Assembly (NCBI GenBank): GCA_023137275.1
Contig: JAGLPO010000055.1
Location: 1-39,057 of the forward strand
Source of the DNA: Candidatus Parcubacteria bacterium
GTDB lineage: Bacteria; Patescibacteriota; Patescibacteriia; Patescibacteriales; UBA12075
Length of the DNA: 39,057 nt
Direction: 5' to 3'
This document shows positions 1-8,187 of this stretch, piece after piece; positions within the stretch are counted from its first letter, which is position 1; each line of letters begins with the position of its first letter. A model generated the notes under the pieces. The model made no database searches. It saw nothing but the letters and a program-made list of their open reading frames with translations, and had not been told where the DNA came from. The translations under genes and the position numbers were made by a program.

Positions 1-5
1 ATTAA

Positions 6-47
6 TTATAACTTTGCTTACGCGATAAACGCGTAACATGAGTTATT
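6..47 (+). repeat. 42-bp imperfect palindrome, left copy of a terminal inverted pair
   Basis: The reverse complement of 38981-39022 matches this segment without gaps at 36 of 42 positions. The copy is itself palindromic: an outer ATAACT/AGTTAT stem and an inner stem TTACGCG (18-24) with CGCGTAA (30-36) around a five-base loop. Two of the differences from the right-hand copy turn G-C pairs into G-T pairs, so much of the inner stem survives. It reads as a dispersed hairpin repeat; its function is unknown. Confidence 0.7.
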
Positions 48-102
48 TAAAATATTAAAAAGTTTATTTGTTACTTAAATTAATCAATCTATTTATCATT
101 TT

Positions 103-132
103 AGATAACAGAAAGCAGAAAATAGATAACAG
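103..132 (+). repeat. degenerate heptanucleotide repeat tract
   Basis: Four successive seven-base units (AGATAAC, AGAAAGC, AGAAAAT, AGATAAC) lie just downstream of the dsbA-like gene. The phase and the AGA start match the cleaner AGACNNC tracts at 1043, 10367 and 25712, so this looks like a decayed member of that family. Confidence 0.5.
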
Positions 133-141
133 GATATAATA

Positions 142-843
142 TTAGTTATTTTCTAAATTTGCTAATAGTTCGTTGATGAACATGAGGAATTTGTCTCTGG
201 GGATATCACCGGATACACGATAGTTATTAATAAACCAGGTAGGCGTGCCGGTAATGCCCAGCTGTTGTCCGTCGGAAAAATCTTTCTCAATAACAGATAA
301 ATATTTTTCCTGATTTAAGCAGTCGGCAATTTTTTTTCCGTCAGCGCCGATTTGTCGCGCCAGCTCAATCACTTTTGTCTCGCTGTCTACGCCCTGGTTT
401 AGAAAAAGCGCGTCATGCATGGCCCAGAATTTGTCTTGCTCGCCGGCGCAGTGAGCGGCTTGGGCGAGCATTAAGGAGTGTTCGGCAACAACCGGATAAT
501 ATCTATGAACATATTTAATTTTATCCTGATACTTAACGCTAATTTCCCGGATAGTAGAAAAAGAATTATAACAATACTGGCAGGCAAAATCACTAAATTC
601 AACGATCGTGATAAGCGGATTGGTTGTACCCAGCGAGTAATTAGCTGGATTCCCATTAATCAAGCCAATGTCAGCCTGGCTTATTTCCGGGGCAAATTCT
701 TTTTCATTCATGACCGAGATCAGTTTAAATGATGTCCAGGCGATTGCTATGCCTAATAATATTATAAGAATTATAGTACTTATAATTAATATTCCCCACC
801 ATTTTTTATACCAGGACTTATGGCTGCTTTCTATATTCTCCAT
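142..843 (-). CDS. membrane-anchored DsbA-like thioredoxin-fold oxidoreductase
   Basis: This 233-residue protein has a short cytoplasmic N-terminus, one hydrophobic anchor (about residues 16-38) and a DsbA-type thioredoxin domain facing outward. The redox pair is C88-Q-Y-C91 in the context FSDFACQYC, and the cis-proline loop is GTPTW (P201). Family knowledge: such proteins oxidise or isomerise disulfides in exported proteins, and anchored short DsbA forms are common in Patescibacteria. It stands alone on the minus strand, divergent from the next gene. A second DsbA-like gene lies at 29285 at the end of the secretion cluster. The substrate is not shown by the sequence; Cys-rich exported proteins encoded at 8188 and 10517 are candidates by inference. 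The fold assignment is secure; oxidase versus isomerase is not resolved. Confidence 0.9.
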   Translation of the reverse strand: MENIESSHKSWYKKWWGILIISTIILIILLGIAIAWTSFKLISVMNEKEFAPEISQADIGLINGNPANYSLGTTNPLITIVEFSDFACQYCYNSFSTIREISVKYQDKIKYVHRYYPVVAEHSLMLAQAAHCAGEQDKFWAMHDALFLNQGVDSETKVIELARQIGADGKKIADCLNQEKYLSVIEKDFSDGQQLGITGTPTWFINNYRVSGDIPRDKFLMFINELLANLENN

Positions 844-910
844 TGAGTATTTCAGTGAATTTAACTATAATAAAATTATAGTCTTTATTTTTTTATTATA
901 ACATTTTTTT

Positions 911-1108
911 ATGATTAAACCAAACTATTTAAACGAAGAAAAGCAGGTTGAAGATAAATATAAAAAAATTGACAAGAAACAAAAGAAAAAAATGAAAGTA
1001 AGCGGTCAAAGCGTTAAGAAATTGCAGAAAATAATAAGAAATAGACAGCAGACGACAGACGACAGAAAAGAGACAGCAGACGATAGACAACAGCAATTAA
1101 CAAGCTAA
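911..1108 (+). CDS. small basic hypothetical protein, C-terminus encoded by a repeat
   Basis: This is a 65-residue, very Lys/Gln-rich, soluble protein starting with ATG at 911 and ending eight bases before the DUF2207 gene. I do not recognise a domain. The N-terminal part (about residues 1-44, with the run KKKMKVSGQSVKKLQKII) looks like normal coding sequence. The last 20 or so residues (Arg/Gln/Asp/Thr-rich) are translated from the heptanucleotide tract at 1043-1091. The likely history is a small gene whose stop was displaced when the repeat arrived. It could bind nucleic acid given its charge, but nothing proves it. It may alternatively be a chance ORF, although the spacing and composition of the first two thirds argue for a gene. 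Confidence 0.5.
   Translation: MIKPNYLNEEKQVEDKYKKIDKKQKKKMKVSGQSVKKLQKIIRNRQQTTDDRKETADDRQQQLTS
1043..1091 (+). repeat. heptanucleotide tandem repeat, seven units
   Basis: Seven seven-base units in perfect phase: AGACAGC, AGACGAC, AGACGAC, AGAAAAG, AGACAGC, AGACGAT, AGACAAC. Same family as 10367-10481 and 25712-25779, but here there is no inverted partner. The tract lies inside the small ORF at 911-1108. Confidence 0.85.
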
Positions 1109-1115
1109 TAAATAT

Positions 1116-1895
1116 ATGTTGAAAAAAATAATAGTTTTATCTTTTTGTTTGTTTTTATTTTCCGCAACACTTGTTAATGCAAAGGAGCAGATTGATGATT
1201 TTACAGTGGAAATAAAAATTAATCAGGATTCATCTATTAATGTAACTGAGAAAATTACTTATAATTTCGGTCAGGCTGAAAAGCGCGGTATTTATCGGGA
1301 TATTCCCTGTAAATATAAGGCCAGAGGCGGCACTTTCAAATTAAGATTCAGCGACATAGAGGTAACATACAATAATGGTGAGCCGGTCAATTTTAGCGTG
1401 AGCAAACAAGACAATAATAAGCGAATTAAGATTGAAAACGCGGATAAGTATGTGAGCGGACAACAGCAATACATAATTAAATATACGGTTAACCGGGCAA
1501 TAAATTATTTTGACAAGTATGATGAGCTGTATTGGAATGTTATCGGAAACGAATGGAACGCGGATATCAAACAGACACGCGCTAATTTGATTTTACCGCA
1601 AAGTATTTTGGAAAGTGATTTGCGTACTGAGTGTTTTGTCGGTCAAAGCAACAGCCAGGATGAGTGCCTGTCTATCCGCTATGATTATGCCGCAGAGGGC
1701 CAGGTTAAAGGAATTACTTTTATAAATGATTTACTCTCCGGCCGCGAGGGCATGATAATTATAGTCGGCGTACCCAAGGGCATTACCCTGGAGCCGACAA
1801 TATTTCAAAATTTATTATACATTATTAAAGATAATTGGATCGTCGTATTGTTGATATTTGTATGTTTATTCCTATTGCTTTTTAGGCGATTTTAG
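1116..1895 (+). CDS. DUF2207-type membrane protein, short form
   Basis: The 259-residue protein has an N-terminal signal peptide (hydrophobic residues about 4-20, ending near VNA-KE), an extracellular beta-rich domain with the DUF2207 signature region (FTVEIKINQDSSINVTEKITY and EKRGIYRDIPCKY), and a C-terminal transmembrane helix (about 234-256) ending in a basic RRF tail. Family knowledge: DUF2207 proteins usually run to 500 or more residues with further membrane helices and a Gly-rich tail, so this is a short form holding the ectodomain and one anchor. No enzymatic motif is visible. It sits between the small gene at 911 and a DUF21/CBS gene on the same strand. Function is unknown; a cell-envelope role is the most that can be said. 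Confidence 0.8.
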   Translation: MLKKIIVLSFCLFLFSATLVNAKEQIDDFTVEIKINQDSSINVTEKITYNFGQAEKRGIYRDIPCKYKARGGTFKLRFSDIEVTYNNGEPVNFSVSKQDNNKRIKIENADKYVSGQQQYIIKYTVNRAINYFDKYDELYWNVIGNEWNADIKQTRANLILPQSILESDLRTECFVGQSNSQDECLSIRYDYAAEGQVKGITFINDLLSGREGMIIIVGVPKGITLEPTIFQNLLYIIKDNWIVVLLIFVCLFLLLFRRF

Positions 1896-1933
1896 GCTAA
1901 AATAATTATATTATATAAGAAAAATTTTTATTT

Positions 1934-2944
1934 ATGGAAATATTTATTATTTTAATTTTAGTTGGTTTTTCAGCGCTTTTTTCCGGGATGACACTCGGGT
2001 TTTTTAGTCTGAACAAGGATGATTTAAGGAGGAAAACGGAGATTGGCGATAAAAACGCGATAAAAATTTATCCAGTCAGAAAAAACGGAAATTTACTGCT
2101 CTGCACGCTGTTAATCGGCAATGTGGCGATAAATTCCACTCTGGCTATTTATCTGGGCTCAATCGCTTCCGGTTTCATGGCCGGCCTTGTTGCCACGGCT
2201 TTGATCGTAGTTTTTGGCGAGATCATCCCCCAAGCGGCTTTTTCCCGCTATGCCTTAATTCTGGGGGCGCGTTTTGCCTGGCTGGTAAAAATTTTTATAA
2301 TAATTTTGTTTCCGATTTGCTGGCCATTGGCCTGGTTGTTGAATAAATCATTAGGGGAAGAAATCCCCACGGTTTATTCCAAGCATGAATTAATGAAGAT
2401 CGTTGAAGGCCATGAAAACATGAAAGAAAGCGAGATTGATGAGGATGAAGAAAAGATCATTAAAGGCGCTTTGTCATACTCGGAAAAAAAAGTGCGCGAG
2501 ATTATGACTCCGCGAGTTGAGGTTTTTTCTTTGCCAACAAAGCAGCTATTGGACAAGGAAATGCTGAAAAATATTTATAAAGCCGGCCATTCCCGCATTC
2601 CGGTTTATCAGGATGACAGGGATAACATCATAGGCGTTCTCTATGGCAAAGACTTGATCGCTAACGATATTAACGGCAAAACCGTTGGTGATTTGGCTCG
2701 TAGAGACGTAATATTTGTGGATTGTGACAAACCGTTAGACCAGCTTCTTAACGCGTTTAAAAAGACCCGCCATCATTTATTTGTGGTGTTAAACGAGTAT
2801 GGCGGCATGTCCGGAATTGTGACAATTGAAGATGTATTGGAAGAAATTATCGGCGAGGAAATTATAGATGAATTTGATAAATGCGAAAATCCGCAGGAAG
2901 AGGCTAAAAGAAAAATGAAAGAGAGAAAAATAAATAAAATTTAG
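1934..2944 (+). CDS. DUF21/CBS-pair membrane protein (CNNM/HlyC-CorC-like)
   Basis: A 336-residue membrane protein. Residues 1-150 form a DUF21 transmembrane domain (SALFSGMTLGFFSLN, GNVAINSTLAIYLG, VFGEIIPQAAFSRYA). Residues about 190-315 are two CBS repeats, introduced by the typical IMTPRVEV and ending with GIVTIEDVLEEIIGEE. The C-terminal transporter-associated (CorC_HlyC) domain usual for the family is absent; the chain stops after a short Lys-rich tail. Family knowledge: CNNM/CorC-type proteins act in Mg2+ or other cation transport with nucleotide sensing by the CBS pair; old names such as hemolysin are misleading. Its TAG stop overlaps the leuS GTG by one base (TAGTG), so translational coupling is likely. 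Confidence 0.9.
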   Translation: MEIFIILILVGFSALFSGMTLGFFSLNKDDLRRKTEIGDKNAIKIYPVRKNGNLLLCTLLIGNVAINSTLAIYLGSIASGFMAGLVATALIVVFGEIIPQAAFSRYALILGARFAWLVKIFIIILFPICWPLAWLLNKSLGEEIPTVYSKHELMKIVEGHENMKESEIDEDEEKIIKGALSYSEKKVREIMTPRVEVFSLPTKQLLDKEMLKNIYKAGHSRIPVYQDDRDNIIGVLYGKDLIANDINGKTVGDLARRDVIFVDCDKPLDQLLNAFKKTRHHLFVVLNEYGGMSGIVTIEDVLEEIIGEEIIDEFDKCENPQEEAKRKMKERKINKI

Positions 2945-5901
2945 TGTCGCGTATGAAATATAATCACAATCAAATAGAAAAAAAATGGCAGAATAAATGG
3001 CAGGAGTCTGAAATATACAAAGCTGACGATGATTCTAAAAAAGAAAAGCGTTATATTTTAGATATGTTTCCCTATCCATCCGGCGCCGGTTTGCATGTCG
3101 GGCATGTAGAGTCATATACTGCTACGGATATTTATAGCCGTTATTTAAGAATGAAAGGCTTTAATGTTTTACATCCCCAGGGCTGGGACGCTTTTGGTTT
3201 GCCGGCCGAAAATTACGCGATTAAAACAGGTGTCCATCCGGGCAAAACCACTCAAAAAGCAATTAAGACTTTTAAAAAGCAAATGAGTTCTTTGGGATTG
3301 TCGTATGATTGGTCGCGCGAAATTAATTCATCAAAACCCGAATACTATAAATGGACTCAGTGGTTTTTTCTTTTGTTATATAATAATGGCCTGGCCTACA
3401 GAAAAAAAGCAAAAGTTAATTGGTGTAATTCATGCCAGACAGTGCTTGCCAACGAACAGGCAGAGGGAGGTAATTGCGAGCGTTGCGGCAGTCTGGTAAT
3501 TCAAAAAGACCTGGAGCAATGGTTTTTTAAGATTACGGATTTTATTGAAGATCAGGAATATAAAGGAAAGGAAATAAAAGGCCTTCTTTCCCGCTTGGAT
3601 ACAATTGACTGGCCAGAATCAACCAAGTCAGCGCAAAAGAATTGGATTGGTAAGTCAGTTGGAGCAGAAGTAGACTTCATCATTTATGATGAAAAGGTGA
3701 CAGTATTTACAACCCGGCCGGACACTTTATTCGGCGCCACTTATTTTGTTTTATCACCCGAACATCCAATAGTGCAAGATCAAAAATCAAAATGCGAAAA
3801 TCAAAAAGAGATAGATGATTATATAGAGAAATCAAAGAAAAAAACCGAGTTTGAGAGGACTGATTTAACCAAAGAAAAAACCGGAGTAAAACTAAAAGGC
3901 ATTAAAGCTATCAATCCGGTTAATAATGAAAAAATTCCAATATTTATAGCTGACTATGTTATGATGGGCTATGGCACAGGCGCGATAATGGCGGTTCCGG
4001 CTCATGACGAACGGGATTATGAGTTTGCCAAGAAATATAATTTGCCAGTTAAAGAAGTGGTTGAGCCTTTTTTAATTGATCAGGAATATAAAATTCGTTT
4101 GGATAAAAAAACCGAAAAGCGGGAAGTGGTGGCTATAGTTGTCAGAGATCCTGAAAATGACAATTACTTATGCTTAAAATGGAAAACTGCCAACTGGAAA
4201 TCTTTTCCAACCGGCGGAATTGATAATGATTCAAAAGTTGAGGCCGCTATAAGGGAAATTAAGGAAGAAACCGGCTATGTAAATCTAAAATTTATAAAAG
4301 AAATCAGTAAGCCAATATACGCCACTTTTTTTCGTCCGCATAAAGATTCAAACGTGATCGCGCACTTTCATTATTTGTTATTTGATTTAGAAGATAAGAA
4401 AAAAGTAAAAGTAAAACAAAAAGAAAAAGATTTGCATGAAGTTGTATGGGTGCCAAAAGATGAAGTGGATTCATTTATTAACGTGGGTAATCAGAATTTA
4501 GCCTGGAAAAGATATATAAAAGGAAGGGTTGCTTACGCGGAAGAAGGAATGGCAGTGAATTCCGATTTTCTTAGTGGTTTAAAAACAAAAGAGGCTAAAG
4601 AAAAAATGATTGAGTGGTTGGAAGAAAAGAAGTTAGGTAGAAAAGCTATAAATTATAAAATGCGGGACTGGCTGGTAAGTCGGCAGCGCTACTGGGGCGC
4701 GCCTATCCCGATTATTTATTGCGATGTTTGCGGAGAAGTGCCGGTGTTGGAAAGTGATTTACCGGTTGAACTTCCTGTTGACGTGGACTTTAAGCCAACC
4801 GGAGAGTCGCCATTAAATTATTCAAAAACTTTTCATAAAGTTAAATGTCCCAAGTGCGGGAAAGATGCCAGGCGGGAAAGCGATACTATGGATACTTTTG
4901 TCTGTTCAAGCTGGTATTATTTCAGGTTTGCTGATCCGTGTAATAAAAAAGAATTTGCTGACAAAAAGCTGATAAAAAAATGGCTGCCGATTGATACTTA
5001 CGTGGGCGGCGCCGAGCATACAGTACTTCATCTGCTTTATTCCCGGTTTTTTACAAAAGCGCTTCAAAAATTCGGTTATATTGATTTTAATGAGCCTTTT
5101 ACCAAGCTCCGACATCAGGGTATTATTTTGGCTGAGGACGGAACCAAGATGAGCAAATCAAAAGGCAATGTTGTTAATCCTGATGATATAGTTAAGGAAT
5201 ACGGCGCTGACGCGCTTCGGATGTATGAAATGTTTATGGGCCCCATAGAAGACATGAAGCCATGGAATGCAAAGGGGATTGTTGGGATAAAAAGGTTTCT
5301 GGATAGGATTTTTGATTTTTTATATGAAGATATAACAGGAATGTTTGTGGACGATGAAGAGCGTAAAACATGGTTAGCCGGAAAAGAGAGCATAGATTCG
5401 CCTAATGAAATAAAAATTATAATAAATAAAACAATTAAGAAAGTAACTGAGGATATTAATAATTTTAAATTTAATACCGCGATAAGTCAGATGATGATAT
5501 TGTTAAATTATTTTTATACATTTAAAAATGATGAAGATATCTTTCCAGAAGGAGGGAAATTTATTAGTCGCAATGATTTTAAAAAGTTTTTGATTATTTT
5601 ATCTCCCTTTGCTCCGCATATCACAGAAGAGTTATGGGAGAAGCTGGGACATAAAGAAAGTATTTTTAAGGAAAAATGGCCTGAATATGATCCTGAGTTG
5701 GTTAAAGACGAGAAAATTCAGCTTGTTATTCAGGTTAACGGCAAGCTGCGGGACACGGTTGAAGTTAGCGTGGATATTAGCGAGATTGAGGCAAAAAAAA
5801 TTGCCCAGGATTTAGAAAAAATAAAAAAGTGGATAGATGGTAAGGAAATAGTAAAAATAATTTTTGTAAAAGGGAAATTAATAAATATTGTAATCAAATA
5901 A
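2944..5901 (+). CDS. leuS: leucyl-tRNA synthetase with a Nudix domain inserted in the editing domain
   Basis: Charges tRNA-Leu in the cytoplasm. Of the 985 residues, the class I signatures are HVGH (51-54, within PYPSGAGLHVGHVESYTATD) and KMSKS (about 735-739). A zinc-type Cys set (CNSC and CERC) lies near 161-181. The CP1 editing domain shows TTRPDTLFGATY (about 256) and the HDERD motif (near 355). Directly after HDERDYEFAKKYNLPVKEVV, about 145 residues (about 388-530) form a Nudix hydrolase domain with the box GG...EAAIREIKEETGY; the editing-domain sequence then resumes at EEGMAVNSDFLSGL. The Nudix box is two residues shorter than the classic spacing and has Asp in place of the first Glu, so catalysis is uncertain. 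The GTG start at 2944 overlaps the upstream stop; an ATG at 2953 is an equally possible start. Confidence 0.97.
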   Translation: MSRMKYNHNQIEKKWQNKWQESEIYKADDDSKKEKRYILDMFPYPSGAGLHVGHVESYTATDIYSRYLRMKGFNVLHPQGWDAFGLPAENYAIKTGVHPGKTTQKAIKTFKKQMSSLGLSYDWSREINSSKPEYYKWTQWFFLLLYNNGLAYRKKAKVNWCNSCQTVLANEQAEGGNCERCGSLVIQKDLEQWFFKITDFIEDQEYKGKEIKGLLSRLDTIDWPESTKSAQKNWIGKSVGAEVDFIIYDEKVTVFTTRPDTLFGATYFVLSPEHPIVQDQKSKCENQKEIDDYIEKSKKKTEFERTDLTKEKTGVKLKGIKAINPVNNEKIPIFIADYVMMGYGTGAIMAVPAHDERDYEFAKKYNLPVKEVVEPFLIDQEYKIRLDKKTEKREVVAIVVRDPENDNYLCLKWKTANWKSFPTGGIDNDSKVEAAIREIKEETGYVNLKFIKEISKPIYATFFRPHKDSNVIAHFHYLLFDLEDKKKVKVKQKEKDLHEVVWVPKDEVDSFINVGNQNLAWKRYIKGRVAYAEEGMAVNSDFLSGLKTKEAKEKMIEWLEEKKLGRKAINYKMRDWLVSRQRYWGAPIPIIYCDVCGEVPVLESDLPVELPVDVDFKPTGESPLNYSKTFHKVKCPKCGKDARRESDTMDTFVCSSWYYFRFADPCNKKEFADKKLIKKWLPIDTYVGGAEHTVLHLLYSRFFTKALQKFGYIDFNEPFTKLRHQGIILAEDGTKMSKSKGNVVNPDDIVKEYGADALRMYEMFMGPIEDMKPWNAKGIVGIKRFLDRIFDFLYEDITGMFVDDEERKTWLAGKESIDSPNEIKIIINKTIKKVTEDINNFKFNTAISQMMILLNYFYTFKNDEDIFPEGGKFISRNDFKKFLIILSPFAPHITEELWEKLGHKESIFKEKWPEYDPELVKDEKIQLVIQVNGKLRDTVEVSVDISEIEAKKIAQDLEKIKKWIDGKEIVKIIFVKGKLINIVIK

Positions 5902-5904
5902 CCA

Positions 5905-7053
5905 ATGTGGCACTATTTTAATGGAAAATTATCAAGCGGCTTTGTCGCTCTTTTTTCCGGCCGGATGATGCAGTTTGCCGGTTCCGGCATGCTTGGTTTA
6001 TTTTTGCCCGTGTATCTTTATATGCATTTGGGCTACAAAATATCTTATGTATTGCTTTGGTATTTAGCCGGTTATCTGGGTTATCTTTTTATTTTGCCGA
6101 TTGGAGCGCGGCTATTAAACAAAATCGGGCTCAGGCGCTCGCTTCGTATCAGTATAATATTTGACGCGCTGTATTTATCAAGCGTGTTTTTGGTTGCCAA
6201 AGAGCCGGTGGTCTTTGGCATATTGGCAATAATACTTCTTGTTTTGGCGCGAATGACATTCTGGCTGCCTTTTCACGTGGATTTTGCTAAATTTACGGAT
6301 CGCGGAAACCGGGGCAAGGAAGTTAGCATTATTTGGGCAATGAAATCTTTTTTGGGAATATTAATGCCGATCGCGGCCGGTTTTTTAATTGAATATTTTA
6401 GTTTCGCGATTGTATTTGTTATTGGCATTACGCTTTATCTGGCGGCAATCATACCTTTTATGTCTTTGCCGCGGACCAAAGAAAGGTTTGTTTGGGGATA
6501 CTGGGAAACAATTAAAAAGTTTTTCAAAAAGAAAAACCGCCCTTTGGTTTTGGCAAATATCGCCAATGGCGCCGAGAACACGGTTGCCTTGGTTATTTGG
6601 CCGATATTTATTTGGCAGCTTCTTAAAGGTAATTTTGTGGCCATGGGGCTTTTATCGTCTTTGATCGTGTTTGTAGGTGTGATATTACAGTTCATCGCCG
6701 GCAAGTACACGGATATTTTTAATAAGCGCAAACTGCTTCATTGGGGAAGTATATTTTATGCCTTGGGCTGGCTGGCAAAGGTTTTTGTTTTAACCGGATT
6801 CCATATTTTTATCGCCGGCGCTTATCATAGGTTTGCCGCTATTTTCAAGGACACCCCGTTTGACACCCTTAATTATGAATTCTTGGCTGACAAGGGACAT
6901 TACGTGGATGAATACACGGTTTTAAAAGAGATTGCCGTGCAGGTGGGTAAGGTGTTGATACTTATTTTTGCCATTATAATCGTTTTGAATTTTGGTCTAA
7001 ACTGGACTTTTGCCCTGGCGGCACTGGCAACTTTATTTGTGAATTTATTATGA
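5905..7053 (+). CDS. MFS-type membrane transporter
   Basis: A 382-residue polytopic protein with about 10-12 hydrophobic helices spread over the whole chain. The loop between helices 2 and 3 reads GARLLNKIGLRRS, matching the Gly-Arg-rich loop typical of major facilitator proteins, and a similar GKYTDIFNKRK follows in the second half. It starts with ATG three bases after the leuS stop and ends before a strong terminator at 7081, so it is probably the last gene of the leuS unit. The substrate cannot be told. The length is slightly short for a 12-helix MFS protein, and the C-terminus stops at the end of a helix with no cytoplasmic tail. Confidence 0.8.
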   Translation: MWHYFNGKLSSGFVALFSGRMMQFAGSGMLGLFLPVYLYMHLGYKISYVLLWYLAGYLGYLFILPIGARLLNKIGLRRSLRISIIFDALYLSSVFLVAKEPVVFGILAIILLVLARMTFWLPFHVDFAKFTDRGNRGKEVSIIWAMKSFLGILMPIAAGFLIEYFSFAIVFVIGITLYLAAIIPFMSLPRTKERFVWGYWETIKKFFKKKNRPLVLANIANGAENTVALVIWPIFIWQLLKGNFVAMGLLSSLIVFVGVILQFIAGKYTDIFNKRKLLHWGSIFYALGWLAKVFVLTGFHIFIAGAYHRFAAIFKDTPFDTLNYEFLADKGHYVDEYTVLKEIAVQVGKVLILIFAIIIVLNFGLNWTFALAALATLFVNLL

Positions 7054-7080
7054 TGGTTAATTGATTATTGATTAATAATA

Positions 7081-7106
7081 AAAACCGGCAATCTAGCCGG
7101 TTTTTT
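7081..7106 (+). terminator. intrinsic terminator after the MFS gene, probably bidirectional
   Basis: Nine-base arms AAAACCGGC (7081-7089) and GCCGGTTTT (7096-7104) flank a six-base loop, and the T tract runs to 7106. Read on the minus strand, the hairpin is followed by TTTTTATTATT. It can therefore also end the convergent gene at 7150-8115. Confidence 0.85.
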
Positions 7107-7108
7107 AT

Positions 7109-7131
7109 GTGAACGTTCAATGAACGTTCAC
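7109..7131. repeat. perfect 23-bp palindrome between convergent genes
   Basis: GTGAACGTTCA (7109-7119), a single A, and TGAACGTTCAC (7121-7131) are exact inverted arms. Each arm holds the smaller palindrome GAACGTTC, so the site is also a direct repeat. It lies three bases past the MFS terminator and 18 bases from the end of the minus-strand gene. The position argues against an operator; a second terminator stem or a protein-binding site is possible. Confidence 0.6.
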
Positions 7132-7149
7132 GATGAAATTTAATTGCTG

Positions 7150-8115
7150 CTATAGACTGCGCAGACGCCAGATTCCATCTTCTCCTTTTTCGACATAAAA
7201 ATTTATTGGCACTTTGTAGCCGCCCATGGAAAAATATACTTCTGTTGAGTATGTTTTTTTATTGTCTGTTGATTCAGTAAGCCTGGCGCCTGATAAAATA
7301 TTTCCCAAAGTTAAGCGGCTTTCGTCATTTAAAAAATCCAGTGTATATTCAATCGCTTTTTTCATTTCCGGAATAAAATACTCTGTTGCCGCCTCAGGGT
7401 TGTTTGCCCTGATTGCGTTAGCCGCGCTTGACATAACATCGTTGGCATTATTGTTTTCAATTTTTGGAGGATTTTCAGGCTTATCAATTTTAATTATTCC
7501 GATATTTATTTTGTTTATATTATCATTACTGATCCCAAGTCCGAATTTTTGCATTATTTTAAAAGCATCAGCCGGCCGGCCAAGATAATATCGTTTTTTA
7601 CTTGTTGGATCAATGTACCAGGCCTCTCCATAATTCTCAACCTGGAGAAGTATTTTTCCTTTATTGCTATCAACAAAATCGTCATCAATTGTTAATTCCA
7701 GTTTGCTAAGCGGATCAAAATTATTTATTACCTCATCATAGTCACTATAACCGTCATTATCAGTATCAATATTATTTATATCCGTACCCAATGCTGTTTC
7801 CAATCGGTTTTTTAATCCGTCATTGTCATCATCATTATCGTCATATTTTATTATACCGACGGGGATCTTATTCAAATTATTATTTGTCACTCCCAAGCCA
7901 AGACTTTGCATAACACGGAAAGCGTCAGTTGGCCGATTTAGAAAATAACGTTCTTTAGTTTCCGAGTTTATATACCAGGCTTCGCCGTTTTTTTCCACTT
8001 GCAATAATATTCTTCCGCTTAGTTTTAGGCCAAGACTATTTTCCGCAAATGCAAAATTGCCGCAAATAGCGGCTGTAAATAAAATTATAATTGTTACGAT
8101 TATTTTTTTTGTCAT
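7150..8115 (-). CDS. secreted protein with duplicated 56-residue domain and TSP3 calcium loops
   Basis: A 321-residue exported protein with a signal peptide (residues 1-24, FAFA-EN). A 56-residue domain occurs twice, at about 34-89 and 153-208, both with G(R/K)ILLQVE, GEAWYI, RPxDAF and a closing (V/I)GIIK. Between the copies, residues 93-135 form Asp-rich thrombospondin type-3 calcium loops (DNDDDNDGLKNRLE, DTDNDGYSDYDEV). The C-terminal 100 residues look like a small alpha/beta domain of the DUF4878/NTF2 kind, a weak call. Duplicated GEAWYI domains with TSP3 loops recur in Patescibacteria surface proteins as I remember them. The TATAAT-type box on the minus strand lies six bases before the ATG, so the transcript could be leaderless. 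Confidence 0.8.
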   Translation of the reverse strand: MTKKIIVTIIILFTAAICGNFAFAENSLGLKLSGRILLQVEKNGEAWYINSETKERYFLNRPTDAFRVMQSLGLGVTNNNLNKIPVGIIKYDDNDDDNDGLKNRLETALGTDINNIDTDNDGYSDYDEVINNFDPLSKLELTIDDDFVDSNKGKILLQVENYGEAWYIDPTSKKRYYLGRPADAFKIMQKFGLGISNDNINKINIGIIKIDKPENPPKIENNNANDVMSSAANAIRANNPEAATEYFIPEMKKAIEYTLDFLNDESRLTLGNILSGARLTESTDNKKTYSTEVYFSMGGYKVPINFYVEKGEDGIWRLRSL

Positions 8116-8121
8116 ATAATA

Positions 8122-8149
8122 ATTATAAATTATTTTAACATATTTGTAA
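8122..8149 (-). promoter_or_regulatory. putative promoter for the minus-strand secreted protein gene
   Basis: Read on the minus strand, TTACAA (8144-8149) and TATAAT (8122-8127) are separated by 16 bases. The start codon at 8115 follows by only six bases, which implies a leaderless or nearly leaderless message. It overlaps the divergent plus-strand promoter. Confidence 0.45.
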
Positions 8150-8163
8150 AAGTTTGGTATAAT
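8135..8163 (+). promoter_or_regulatory. sigma-70-type promoter for the 8188 gene and rsmA
   Basis: TTAACA (8135-8140), a 17-base spacer and TATAAT (8158-8163) with an extended -10 TGG in front. The ATG at 8188 lies 25 bases downstream. It is the best promoter seen upstream of the secretion-linked cluster. Confidence 0.7.
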
Positions 8164-8187
8164 AGAGGTATAAAATAATTTTAAAAT

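Noticed and set aside
864..882. Hairpin ACTATAAT-AAA-ATTATAGT followed by T residues, read as a terminator
   Set aside because: It lies between divergent genes with nothing upstream to terminate and is almost pure A/T.
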